Source: JANOAR01 sp031411235
Lineage (GTDB): Bacteria > Verrucomicrobiota > Verrucomicrobiia > Verrucomicrobiales > Verrucomicrobiaceae
DNA: 22,902 nucleotides
Direction: 5' to 3'
Assembly (NCBI GenBank): GCA_031411235.1
Contig: JANOAR010000044.1
Span: 1-22,902 of the forward strand
The position numbers and the translations under genes were made by a program. The notes beneath the pieces were generated by a model, which was not told the origin of the DNA, did no database searches, and saw only the letters and a program-made list of their open reading frames with translations. This document shows, in pieces, positions 7,642 to 15,426 of the stretch. Each line of letters opens with the position of its first letter. Positions within the stretch are counted from its first letter, which is position 1.

Positions 7642-10598
7642 ATGCCACCGCCGTGCAGCCTTTGAGCAGCGGGTTGGAAAACCCGTGCTGCATCCTGATC
7701 GTGGATGATGAGCCGCGAAACTTGGCGTTGTTGGAGGGTGTGCTCAACGACCCCGCCTACAGACTGATCCGCGCCGCCTCAGCCGAGGAGGCGCTGCTGA
7801 CATTGGTCAAGCACGACTTCGCCCTCATCATTCTGGACATCCGTATGCCTGGCATGAGTGGCCTGGAGCTGGCCCGCATCATCAAGGAGCGCAAGCAGAC
7901 CGCTGGGGTGCCTATCATCTTCCTCACGGCTTATTATAGCGAGGATCAGCACATGCTGGAAGGCTACGGCAGTGGTGCCGTGGACTACCTGCACAAGCCA
8001 GTGATCCCCGTCATCCTGCGCTCTAAGGTGGCAGTCTTTGCAGAGTTGCATCGCAAGAACCGCGCCTGTGCGCTGGCCAATCGCACCCTGCAAACTGAGG
8101 TGACGGTGCGCCGCCACGCCGAGGTACAATTGTACGAACTCAACGACCAGCTTGAAAACCGCGTCACTGAGCGCACTCAAGCCCTGGCAATGTCCAACGC
8201 CGCGTTGACGGAGACGGCGGAGCGCTACCGATCCCTTTTCGATGGCAGTTTGGACGCCATCGTTTCGCTAGGTGCCGACGGTCACTTTGAGGCGGCCAAT
8301 CCCGCCGCACAACGACTGGCGGGCCGAAGTCTTGAGGAGTTGAAAGCGGTTCACTTCATGGAGCTGTGCCCGCCAGACCAGCGCCAGAGGGTGGAGACGG
8401 CCTTTCGCGCTGCGATCTGCCGCCAAGGCCTGACGATCGAGACGACCACGCTTACTGCGGCTGGCGAGCGCCGCAATCTCTTCATTAGCGGCGCTCCCGC
8501 GATCATTGATGGCCAGGTCATCGGCGTCTCCTGCATCGTACGAGATGTGACCGATCTGAAGCGCCGCGAGGCGAACTTGGCTTTCCTGCTGGAGCTGCAA
8601 AAAAGCCTCGTCCCCTTCATGTCTGCCGCCGACATCATGCACACGGTGACGTCGCGGATTGCGCAGCATCTCCACCTCACGCGCTGCCTGCTGGTGGGGC
8701 TCGACGAGGCGGCGGAAGAGGCCACCATTTTGCACGATCATCATGCGGCGACAGTGCCCGGCTTAGCAGGCGTGTATCATATCACGGACTTCCATACGGA
8801 GGAGGAGCGGCGCAAGCTGGCGGCGGGGCAACCGGTGGTGATTGACGATATGCGCCAGAGCCAGCGGCCAGCAGCGAACGCGGAGCGTTTTGTGGCCCTG
8901 GGCATCGGTGCTTTGGCCAGCACCAGTTACGTGGTGGACGGGCAGTGGAAGTCCGTGCTCAGCGCCCAGCAGCATGAGCCTCGTGTGTGGATGCCTGAGG
9001 ACATGGAACTGCTCACCGAGCTGGCTGTGCGCATCCATCTGCGCTTGGAGCGTGCTCGCGCGGAAGAGCAATTGCGCACGAGCGAGGAGTTCAGCCGCAC
9101 CGTGCTGAAGAGCAGCCCGGACTGCGTGAAGGTGCTGGATGTCAACGGCTGCCTGCTCATGATGAATGGCCCTGGCATGTGCTTGCTGGAGATCGAGGAC
9201 TTCGAGGCCTTGCGCGGCAAGCCCTGGTGGGAACTCTGGCCAGAACAGAGCCAGACTCAGTTGCAAGCAGCGACGGAACAGGCGCGGCGCGGCGAGCTGG
9301 CGCAGTTCGAGGAATTCTGCCCCACCTGCAAGGGCACAGATAAGTGGTGGGACGTGGTGGTGGCCCCCGTGCGCAACTCCAGCGGCACCGTTGAGCAGTT
9401 CATCGCTGTCTCACGCGACATCACCGCGCGCAAGCAGGCGGACGCGGCGTTGCAGCAGGCCCATGAAAAGCTGCAAAGCGTGCTCAGCAGCCTCAACGAC
9501 GGCATGGTGGTGCTGGACAAAAACTGGTGCTATACCGAGTTCAGTGAGCCAGGCCTGCGCATGGTCGGCATGAGTCGAGAGCAGCTCATCGGTGCTTGCG
9601 CCTGGGATCTGTTTCCGCACGCCAAGGGCACCTTGTTTTACGAGAGTTATCACCGCGCCGTGGAGAGCGGCCAGGTGGTTCATTTTGAGGAGTTCTATCC
9701 CGAGCCTTTGAACAAGTGGCTGGAGTGTCACTGCTACCCGTCGGAGCAAGGTCTCACCGTTTACTTCCACGACATCACCCCGCGCAAACAGGCCGAGGAA
9801 GCACAGCATCGATTGCAGATGGTCACAGCGTCCAACCAGAAATTGGAGCAGGAGATCGTGCGACGACAGGCGGTGGAGGACGCGCTAATCACCAGCCAGC
9901 AGACGACCAGCGAGCTGCTGGAGAAGTCGGGCCAGATGCAGAAGGAGTTGCGGCATCTCTCACGGCAGGTCTTGCAGGCGCAGGAGGAAGAGCGCAAGCG
10001 CATCAGCCGCGAGTTGCATGATGTCATCGCGCAGACGCTCACGGGCATCAATGTGCGGCTGTCCTTACTTCAATCGGAGACCCAGGCCAGCCCCAAGGAT
10101 CTCCAGGGAAAAATTGCCCTGACACAGCGCTTAGTGGAGCAGTCCGTGGACACCGTGCATCGCTTCGCCCGGGATCTACGTCCTGCGATGCTGGATGATC
10201 TGGGGCTGATCCCAGCACTCCGCTCCTATCTGAAGGACTTCACCCAGCAGACAGGCATCATTGTAAATTTGAAGGCCGATGCTGCCATCGAAGCACTGGA
10301 AAGCGCGGGACGCACGGTGCTGTATCGCGTCGCCCAGGAAGCGCTCACCAATGTGCTCCGCCATGCCAAAGCCAGCCTTGTGGATATAAACCTCCAGAAG
10401 CTCACTAGCACCATCACCCTGGAGATCAAAGACAACGGCCGGGGCTTTGAAGTGAATGGCACATCATGCGCGGCCAAGACTAACCGCCTGGGGCTGCTCG
10501 GTATGAGGGAACGCGTCGAGATGATCGGCGGCACTTTTCAGATGAAGTCCGCTCCAGGTCTATTCACTGCCGTCTGCGTGGAGATACCCCAGTGCTAA
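7638..10598 (+). CDS. Hybrid histidine kinase REC-PAS-GAF-PAS-PAS-HisKA_3-HATPase_c
   Basis: A 986-aa cytoplasmic multi-input kinase. The N-terminal receiver (18-135) has D23/D24, phosphoacceptor Asp67 in ILDIRMPG and Lys120 in YLHKP. A coiled coil is followed by PAS (196-308), GAF (317-471), PAS (482-600) and PAS (606-720, PAC motif DITPRKQAE). HisKA_3 has His794 in ISRELHDVIAQ; HATPase_c has Asn905 and the G1 motif DNGRGF (932-937). The receiver precedes the sensors, so phosphorylation probably tunes this kinase rather than receiving its own output. The start at 7638 is chosen because it gives an ATGA overlap and has GGA about 8 nt upstream; the frame is open 41 codons further upstream but inside the previous gene. 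Parts of the kinase core are nearly identical in DNA to the preceding kinase (for example around 7470-7513 and 10490-10534), indicating duplication or gene conversion. Confidence 0.93.
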   Translation: MNATAVQPLSSGLENPCCILIVDDEPRNLALLEGVLNDPAYRLIRAASAEEALLTLVKHDFALIILDIRMPGMSGLELARIIKERKQTAGVPIIFLTAYYSEDQHMLEGYGSGAVDYLHKPVIPVILRSKVAVFAELHRKNRACALANRTLQTEVTVRRHAEVQLYELNDQLENRVTERTQALAMSNAALTETAERYRSLFDGSLDAIVSLGADGHFEAANPAAQRLAGRSLEELKAVHFMELCPPDQRQRVETAFRAAICRQGLTIETTTLTAAGERRNLFISGAPAIIDGQVIGVSCIVRDVTDLKRREANLAFLLELQKSLVPFMSAADIMHTVTSRIAQHLHLTRCLLVGLDEAAEEATILHDHHAATVPGLAGVYHITDFHTEEERRKLAAGQPVVIDDMRQSQRPAANAERFVALGIGALASTSYVVDGQWKSVLSAQQHEPRVWMPEDMELLTELAVRIHLRLERARAEEQLRTSEEFSRTVLKSSPDCVKVLDVNGCLLMMNGPGMCLLEIEDFEALRGKPWWELWPEQSQTQLQAATEQARRGELAQFEEFCPTCKGTDKWWDVVVAPVRNSSGTVEQFIAVSRDITARKQADAALQQAHEKLQSVLSSLNDGMVVLDKNWCYTEFSEPGLRMVGMSREQLIGACAWDLFPHAKGTLFYESYHRAVESGQVVHFEEFYPEPLNKWLECHCYPSEQGLTVYFHDITPRKQAEEAQHRLQMVTASNQKLEQEIVRRQAVEDALITSQQTTSELLEKSGQMQKELRHLSRQVLQAQEEERKRISRELHDVIAQTLTGINVRLSLLQSETQASPKDLQGKIALTQRLVEQSVDTVHRFARDLRPAMLDDLGLIPALRSYLKDFTQQTGIIVNLKADAAIEALESAGRTVLYRVAQEALTNVLRHAKASLVDINLQKLTSTITLEIKDNGRGFEVNGTSCAAKTNRLGLLGMRERVEMIGGTFQMKSAPGLFTAVCVEIPQC

Positions 10599-10638
10599 AT
10601 CTGAAAGTTAAGAGCTAATTTTGAAAACCCTAGCCCCC

Positions 10639-11055
10639 ATGAAAACCATCACCATCTTATTAGCTGAAGACCACCCCATCGTCCGCGAAGGTCTGCGCGA
10701 GGTGCTGCAAGACGAAGACGATATAGAGATCGTCGGCGAAGCGGAGAATGGCCGCCAAGCCGTTGCCTTTGCTAGCAAATTCTGTCCCGATGTGGTCGTC
10801 ATGGACATCTCCATGCCACTCATCAGTGGTATGGAGGCTACGCGGCAGATTCTCCAGACCACGCCGAACACTAAAGTGCTCGTGCTCTCCTCGCACACGG
10901 AGGAAGCCTACATCGAGCAAGCCAGAGCGCTTGGCGCTTCCGGTTACTTGGTTAAACAGACCGACACCCATGCGCTGCCCGATGCGATCCGCGACGTTCA
11001 CCAAGGCAAGCCTTTTGTCAGTCACCCCAAAAAAACCAGCCCCGTATGCCCATGA
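10639..11055 (+). CDS. REC-only response regulator (array unit 1)
   Basis: A 138-aa single-domain receiver related to NarL-type regulators. The acidic pair is E10/D11, the phosphoacceptor is Asp56 in VVMDISMP, the switch Ser is in VLVLSSH, and Lys106 is in YLVKQT. It ends soon after the receiver fold (GKPFVSHPKK...) with no DNA-binding domain. It starts 40 bp after the hybrid kinase stop; the ATG at 10639 is preferred over an in-frame TTG at 10621 because it aligns with its two paralogues. Its stop overlaps the next ATG as ATGA. All phosphorylation residues are intact, so it likely accepts phosphate and acts as a phosphate sink, allosteric partner or phosphorelay intermediate (inference). Confidence 0.9.
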   Translation: MKTITILLAEDHPIVREGLREVLQDEDDIEIVGEAENGRQAVAFASKFCPDVVVMDISMPLISGMEATRQILQTTPNTKVLVLSSHTEEAYIEQARALGASGYLVKQTDTHALPDAIRDVHQGKPFVSHPKKTSPVCP

Positions 11056-11468
11056 ATCCTATCACTGTGTTGCTAGCGGAGGATCACATGATCGTACGCG
11101 AAGGTCTGCGAGCCTTGTTAAGGCTGGAGTCCGACATTGAAGTCGTCGGCGAAGCGGAGAATGGCCAGCAAGCCGTGGCCTACGCCCGCCAGCTCTGCCC
11201 CGACATCATCGTGATGGACATCGCGATGCCACTGCTCAATGGCTTGGACGCCACGCGGCTAATCCTCGAGGCCAGCCCTTCTGCCAAGGTCATTGTGCTT
11301 TCGGCACACGGTGATAAAGCTTATATCGAGCAGGCCAAGGCGATTGGTGCCGCAGGCTACTTGCTCAAACAAACCGCAGGCAATGCGCTGCCCAGGGCAA
11401 TCCGGGCCGTTCACAGCGGCAAATCCTTTGTCAGTCCTGCTAGAGCCAACACCCTTCAATACCCATGA
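11052..11468 (+). CDS. REC-only response regulator (array unit 2)
   Basis: A 138-aa receiver, the same length as the preceding paralogue, with Asp56 in IVMDIAMP, Ser84 and Lys106 (YLLKQT) intact and no HTH domain. The start at 11052 gives an ATGA overlap and matches the MNPITVLLAEDH start of the next gene; an ATG two codons upstream at 11046 is possible. Its first ~39 residues differ from unit 3 at only three positions, and the DNA there is nearly identical, so the duplication is fairly recent. The C-terminal tail (ARANTLQYP) looks like former leader sequence read through to the next start codon. Confidence 0.9.
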   Translation: MNPITVLLAEDHMIVREGLRALLRLESDIEVVGEAENGQQAVAYARQLCPDIIVMDIAMPLLNGLDATRLILEASPSAKVIVLSAHGDKAYIEQAKAIGAAGYLLKQTAGNALPRAIRAVHSGKSFVSPARANTLQYP

Positions 11469-12142
11469 ATCCTATTACCGTCCTACTCGCCGAAGACCAC
11501 ATGATCGTACGCGAAGGTCTGCGAGCCTTGTTAAAACTGGAGGCTGATATTGAAGTCGTCGGCGAAGCTGAAAATGGCCGCCAAGCCGTGGCACTGGCCA
11601 GCAAGCTCTGTCCCGACGTGATCGTGATGGACATCGCGATGCCGCTGCTGAATGGCATGGAAGCTACGCGGCAAATCCTCCAAACCTCGCCTTCCACCAA
11701 GGTCATCGTGCTCTCTGCGCACAGCGATGATGCGTATGTTGACCAAGTCATGGCGCTGGGTGCCTCCGGCTACTTGATCAAACAAACCGCTGCGCATGTG
11801 CTGCCCCAAGCGATCCGTGAAGTCCACCAAGGGAAACCCTTCTTCAGCCCCAGCATTTCAAAGCGTCGCAGCGACCATGACAAGAAGGCTAAAGCCCGTG
11901 GCGACTTGCCCGGCAAGACCATCGCTGGGCTGACTTCCCGCGAGATGGAGGTGCTACAACTCGTCGCTGAAGGCAAGGCGAACAAAGAATCAGCGGAAGA
12001 ACTGCACATCAGTGTCAAGACCATCGAGAAACACCGCCAGAGCTTGATGGAAAAGCTCAACATCCACGACACCGCTAGCCTCACCCGCTACGCCATCTCG
12101 GTAGGCGTCATCGAGAGCAGCGTGCAGGTGACGATTATTTAG
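11465..12142 (+). CDS. NarL/FixJ-type response regulator (REC + LuxR HTH)
   Basis: A 225-aa complete two-component transcription regulator. The receiver (1-125) has D11, Asp56 (VMDIAMP), Ser84 and Lys106. A basic linker leads to a LuxR-type HTH (about 156-215) containing LTSREMEVLQLVAEG, the conserved SVKTIEKHR recognition helix and a terminal HDTASLTRYA segment. It is the only visible DNA-binding output of the cluster and presumably the shared target of the HPK7 kinases. It is translationally coupled (ATGA) to the REC-only gene before it and converges on the minus-strand gene ending at 12155, 12 bp away. No obvious terminator hairpin lies between them. Confidence 0.94.
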   Translation: MNPITVLLAEDHMIVREGLRALLKLEADIEVVGEAENGRQAVALASKLCPDVIVMDIAMPLLNGMEATRQILQTSPSTKVIVLSAHSDDAYVDQVMALGASGYLIKQTAAHVLPQAIREVHQGKPFFSPSISKRRSDHDKKAKARGDLPGKTIAGLTSREMEVLQLVAEGKANKESAEELHISVKTIEKHRQSLMEKLNIHDTASLTRYAISVGVIESSVQVTII

Positions 12143-12154
12143 CCGGGGGCCGCA

Positions 12155-12973
12155 CTACACCCGCAGCATGTCCTTCAGCACCTGGCCCCAGAGGAAAAAA
12201 CAGCCGCGCCAAGTGTAGCGGAATAGGCCCTCGCCCACAGGCTCCAGTACGCCCACCGTCACGTTGTGGTCGATCTGGTGGCGCATCTCCTTCTGGATGA
12301 AAATGGGCAACTCCTCGGCATCCATGACCACGAGGTCGGTGGGCTCCAGCGCGTGTATGGCCATGAACTCCTGGTGGCTGCCCAGCAGATCATCAAAAGA
12401 CAACGCATCGACGTAACGATTCACCCGGTGCATGGGGGTGAACTTCATTGAGTAGGAGAAGGGGTAGTTCGAGGTCGTGTAGGTGCAGCCGTCGCCCGTG
12501 CGCGAGGTCAGGCTCACATACGAAATCGCGAACTCCACCTGCTGAGCCAGCGTGATCGCCGCCTGGGTGCGTGACTCCTCATGGTAAAAGAGGCGCACGA
12601 AATGATCGGACTCCTCCCACTTCCACCCGGCGTTGTCCGTTTCTACAAACCCCGCCTCTTCGGCCTCATGGCTCAGCTCATTGAGATCGGGAAAGACCTC
12701 GCTATTGGGTGGGAAACGATGCTTCACCTCGTTCTCGGCGGGGAAGCGCAGCTTGCGCACGCGACCAATGATTTCCAGCCACGGCAGGACGAACCACAGC
12801 CCTACCGAGAGCCCGCCCGCCACCTGACTGCCCGAGGACAGCCAGAAGCCGACGAGGTAGGTGGCCACGAGCATGGCGATCCAGCCGAGCTTCGCGATGT
12901 AGCGATTGGCGAAGGTACGGCAGGCATAGGCGAAGATGACAATCGCCGCGAGTAGGAGAAATTTTTCCAACAT
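12155..12973 (-). CDS. Membrane protein of unknown function, three N-terminal TM segments
   Basis: A 272-aa protein with three hydrophobic helices near residues 3-20, 29-50 and 52-72, then a soluble domain of about 190 aa ending in a Trp/Phe-rich segment (RYTWRGCFFLWGQ). I recognise no family. The ATG at 12973 is chosen because it places the first TM helix at the N-terminus; a GTG 38 codons upstream would add a low-complexity Ser/Pro stretch and run into the promoter region of the divergent protease. It converges on the response-regulator operon and lies back-to-back with the site-2 protease gene. Confidence 0.75.
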   Translation of the reverse strand: MLEKFLLLAAIVIFAYACRTFANRYIAKLGWIAMLVATYLVGFWLSSGSQVAGGLSVGLWFVLPWLEIIGRVRKLRFPAENEVKHRFPPNSEVFPDLNELSHEAEEAGFVETDNAGWKWEESDHFVRLFYHEESRTQAAITLAQQVEFAISYVSLTSRTGDGCTYTTSNYPFSYSMKFTPMHRVNRYVDALSFDDLLGSHQEFMAIHALEPTDLVVMDAEELPIFIQKEMRHQIDHNVTVGVLEPVGEGLFRYTWRGCFFLWGQVLKDMLRV

Positions 12974-13163
12974 AACCGTGAGTTGAGTAGCCAGGCTGGG
13001 CGGAAAGTCGCCGAAACCGGGGGACGAGGATTCTGCGCTACTTGGGAAAAAACCGCAACAAGAGAAGCCATCGTTTGCGGGGGGCACAGGCGGCGCTTAG
13101 CTTCTCCTCCCTGCGTCGAGTTTTCTGACGCAACCCAGCCCCCTCATCATCCTGCCCCCCAAC

Positions 13164-14669
13164 ATGGAATTCCTCTCTTCTCTCGGTCTTTTCGGCGACA
13201 TTATTCGCGTGATCATCATCGCCATCGAAGTCCTTCTGGTGTTCAACTTCATGATCCTCATCCACGAGTGGGGCCACTTCCTCGCCGCCCGCTGGCGGGG
13301 GCTGCACATCGAAAAATTTCAAATCTGGTTCGGCAAACCGCTGTGGAGCAAGACCATCAACGGCGTGCAGTACGGCCTCGGCAGCATCCCCGCTGGGGGC
13401 TTCGTCGCGTTGCCGCAAATGGCTCCTATGGACGCCATCGAAGGCGGCATGGATAACCCCAAGCCACTGCCTTCGATCACCCCGCTGGACAAAATCATCG
13501 TCGCCTTCGCGGGGCCACTCTTCAGCTTCATGCTTGCCGTCGTTTTTGCCTTCATCGTCTATGCCGTGGGCAAGCCTGAGAGCGAAGCCAACACCACCAC
13601 AACCATTGGCGTGATCATGAAAGGTGGCCCAGCAGACAAGGCGGGGTTGAAGCTGGGGGACAAGATTTTAGAGATCAATGGCCAGCCCGTGCGCCGCTTC
13701 ATGGGGCCTGTGGACAGTGTCAATTGGTTCATCGTTTCCAGCGCCAGCGACGAGATCCTTTTCAAAGTCGAGCGTCCCGGCACAGCGGAGCCCTTGACCC
13801 TCCCCGTGAAGGCCGAGCAACCCAAGGAGGAAGCCCCCTCCTGGTGGAAGACCCTCATCCAGCGCCCCTCCTTCCGCATGGTCGGCATCGGCGGCAAGTC
13901 CACCCCCATGGTCGCTGAACTCATGCCCAACAGCCCTGCCGCTGTCGCGGGACTCAAGCCCAACGACATCATCTTGTCGCTCGATGGCGTAGCCGTCATG
14001 GGAGCTACACACTTCGGTGAACTCGCTGAAAAAGCCGATGGCAAGCCGATGGCCGTGGGAATCCTGCGCGGCAAAGAAAACCTCACCATCACGCTCACCG
14101 CCCGAGCGCCCGATGTGCATCCAGCCGACGACACGCGGAAGCTCATCGGCATCAAATGGGATCAGGATGGCGTGCGCAAAATCAACAACCCCAGACCCAT
14201 GGAACAGATCAGCGATGCCTCGCGTGCGATGAAAAACACCATTGGTGCTATCTTCACCAAGGGCAGCGGTGTCAGCGCCAGCCACCTCAGCGGTCCTGTG
14301 GGCATCTTCCGCGTGTATTACACCCTGTTCCAGGAAGCCAACGGCTGGCGGCTGGTGCTGTGGTTCAGCGTCCTACTCAACGTCAACCTCGCCATCATGA
14401 ACATGCTGCCCTTTCCCGTGCTGGATGGTGGCCACATCACCATGGCACTCATGGAAATCATCCGCCGTAAGCCCCTGAACCTGCGCATCCTTGAATGGGT
14501 GCAAACGGCCTGCGTGCTGATGCTGTTCAGCTTCTTCCTCTTCGTCACCATGAAGGATGTGGGCGACTGGGGCACCAGCCTATTCACGGGCAGCAAAAAA
14601 GAATCGCCCATCCACCGCTTCTACTCGCCTGAGGAATTGGCGGCCAAGGGCGCGGCAGGAGGGAAGTAA
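13164..14669 (+). CDS. rseP: RseP-family site-2 protease (M50) with two PDZ domains
   Basis: A 501-aa inner-membrane zinc metalloprotease of the RseP/S2P family, which cuts anti-sigma factors or signal-peptide remnants within the membrane. The zinc motif HEWGH is at 34-38 in the first TM helix, and the third ligand is in the conserved C-terminal LPFPVLDGGH (Asp421). Two PDZ domains lie between them: about 140-210, with the GGPADKAGLKLGDKILEING-type core, and about 245-315 (NSPAAVAGLKPNDIILSLDG). Hydrophobic helices flank the motifs. Length is slightly above the E. coli protein (about 450 aa). A 6-bp inverted repeat, TGCGTC-N9-GACGCA (13112-13132), lies just before the gene. No anti-sigma gene is adjacent, so the substrate is unknown. 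Orthology to RseP rather than another S2P subgroup is likely but not certain. Confidence 0.9.
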   Translation: MEFLSSLGLFGDIIRVIIIAIEVLLVFNFMILIHEWGHFLAARWRGLHIEKFQIWFGKPLWSKTINGVQYGLGSIPAGGFVALPQMAPMDAIEGGMDNPKPLPSITPLDKIIVAFAGPLFSFMLAVVFAFIVYAVGKPESEANTTTTIGVIMKGGPADKAGLKLGDKILEINGQPVRRFMGPVDSVNWFIVSSASDEILFKVERPGTAEPLTLPVKAEQPKEEAPSWWKTLIQRPSFRMVGIGGKSTPMVAELMPNSPAAVAGLKPNDIILSLDGVAVMGATHFGELAEKADGKPMAVGILRGKENLTITLTARAPDVHPADDTRKLIGIKWDQDGVRKINNPRPMEQISDASRAMKNTIGAIFTKGSGVSASHLSGPVGIFRVYYTLFQEANGWRLVLWFSVLLNVNLAIMNMLPFPVLDGGHITMALMEIIRRKPLNLRILEWVQTACVLMLFSFFLFVTMKDVGDWGTSLFTGSKKESPIHRFYSPEELAAKGAAGGK

Positions 14670-14874
14670 ATCCTACGCGTTTCATAAGCCCGAGCGGATG
14701 GGCCAAGGCATGGGTCTTCTACACCAGAGGTGTTGTGGAATTCGCGCTCTCAATCGCTGTCACTTTCGGTGCGGGCAGCTCAACCTTCTGCCAGGTAAGT
14801 CCATCACCATGCTTCGCCGCGCTATCAATCGTTATGAAGGGCGTTCGCGCTTGTGGACTGGCCGACTTATGAAA

Positions 14875-15426
14875 CTACGGAGACAACTCAACACGCGCTT
14901 TTTTCAAGGCTTCGACGAGGGCTTCGCGATGGGTCTTCGTCGCATCAATCCACGCAGTCAGCGTGCGGCTATCGGAGTTGACGGTGGCTCGCTCGACGCC
15001 CTCCATCTTGGCAATGGCGATGTAGGCTCCGTAGCGGCAGCCTTTGCAGTCGAGCACCCCGACATGGATCTCTAGCTTGGTGAGCTTGTCCTCGGCGATG
15101 CCAGTGAGCGCGGTGACGCTGAAGGTTCGGAGCGTGGCGGTGCCGATGCGATTGTCGAGGCGTTCGAGGAGCTTGGCGGGCGCGATGTCCTCGGGTTTGG
15201 GCTTGGGTTTACCGAGTAGGGTGGGGATGTCATAGCTCAGCGTGGCGGTGGCTTTGGCTTCGTCGATGCGGATGAGTTGCAGCTCGGGCAGGGTCTTGAT
15301 GGCTTCGCGCAAATCATCGACGCGCGAGGCATCGCTAAGGCCGATGATGCGGACGGTTTGCTCTTCGGCGCGGAGGATCGCGGGCAGCAGAAGCACTAAC
15401 AATGGGATGAGACGGCGTGTGTTCAT
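14875..15426 (-). CDS. Exported HMA-like protein with CxxC motif
   Basis: A 183-aa protein with a Sec signal peptide (1-20, RRLIPLLVLLLPAILRA). Residues about 23-70 look like a beta-alpha-beta fold without cysteines, and residues about 118-182 resemble a heavy-metal-associated domain with Cys127 and Cys130 in LDCKGCRYG, followed by the expected GVERATVNSDSRTLTAWID strand. In HMA domains the CxxC binds Cu(I) or similar soft metals. The ATG overlaps the stop of the DUF1592 gene as ATGA, so the two are co-translated and may share a periplasmic redox or metal-related role (inference). The assignment rests on motif and fold pattern only. Confidence 0.78.
   Translation of the reverse strand: MNTRRLIPLLVLLLPAILRAEEQTVRIIGLSDASRVDDLREAIKTLPELQLIRIDEAKATATLSYDIPTLLGKPKPKPEDIAPAKLLERLDNRIGTATLRTFSVTALTGIAEDKLTKLEIHVGVLDCKGCRYGAYIAIAKMEGVERATVNSDSRTLTAWIDATKTHREALVEALKKARVELSP

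Larger units (their letters stand above)
10639..11877 (+). repeat. Tandem array of three receiver-coding units, 413-bp period
   Basis: The three receiver start codons lie at 10639, 11052 and 11465, exactly 413 bp apart. Each of the first two units is 417 nt long and overlaps the next by 4 nt. DNA identity between units is visible in long stretches, for example the region after the start in units 2 and 3 (about 11089-11121 and 11501-11533). The pattern indicates tandem duplication in which the HTH of units 1 and 2 was lost at the duplication junction. Confidence 0.8.

Noticed and set aside
8763..9266. Minus-strand frame of 167 codons inside the hybrid kinase gene
   Set aside because: It is a shadow of the GAF/PAS coding region with a Gln/His/Leu-rich translation.
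12974..13087. Upstream GTG start for the three-TM membrane protein
   Set aside because: It would add a low-complexity Ser/Pro/Gly stretch before the first TM helix and occupy the promoter region of the divergent protease; the ATG at 12973 is more likely.
13112..13132. TGCGTC-N9-GACGCA inverted repeat before the site-2 protease gene as an operator
   Set aside because: A 6-bp arm inverted repeat is common by chance in GC-rich DNA and nothing else supports it; noted only in the gene entry.
14670..14874. Possible small gene in the 205-bp gap between the rseP-type gene and the HMA-like gene
   Set aside because: The open frame continues into the antisense of the HMA-like gene and shows no motif or ribosome binding site; treated as non-coding.
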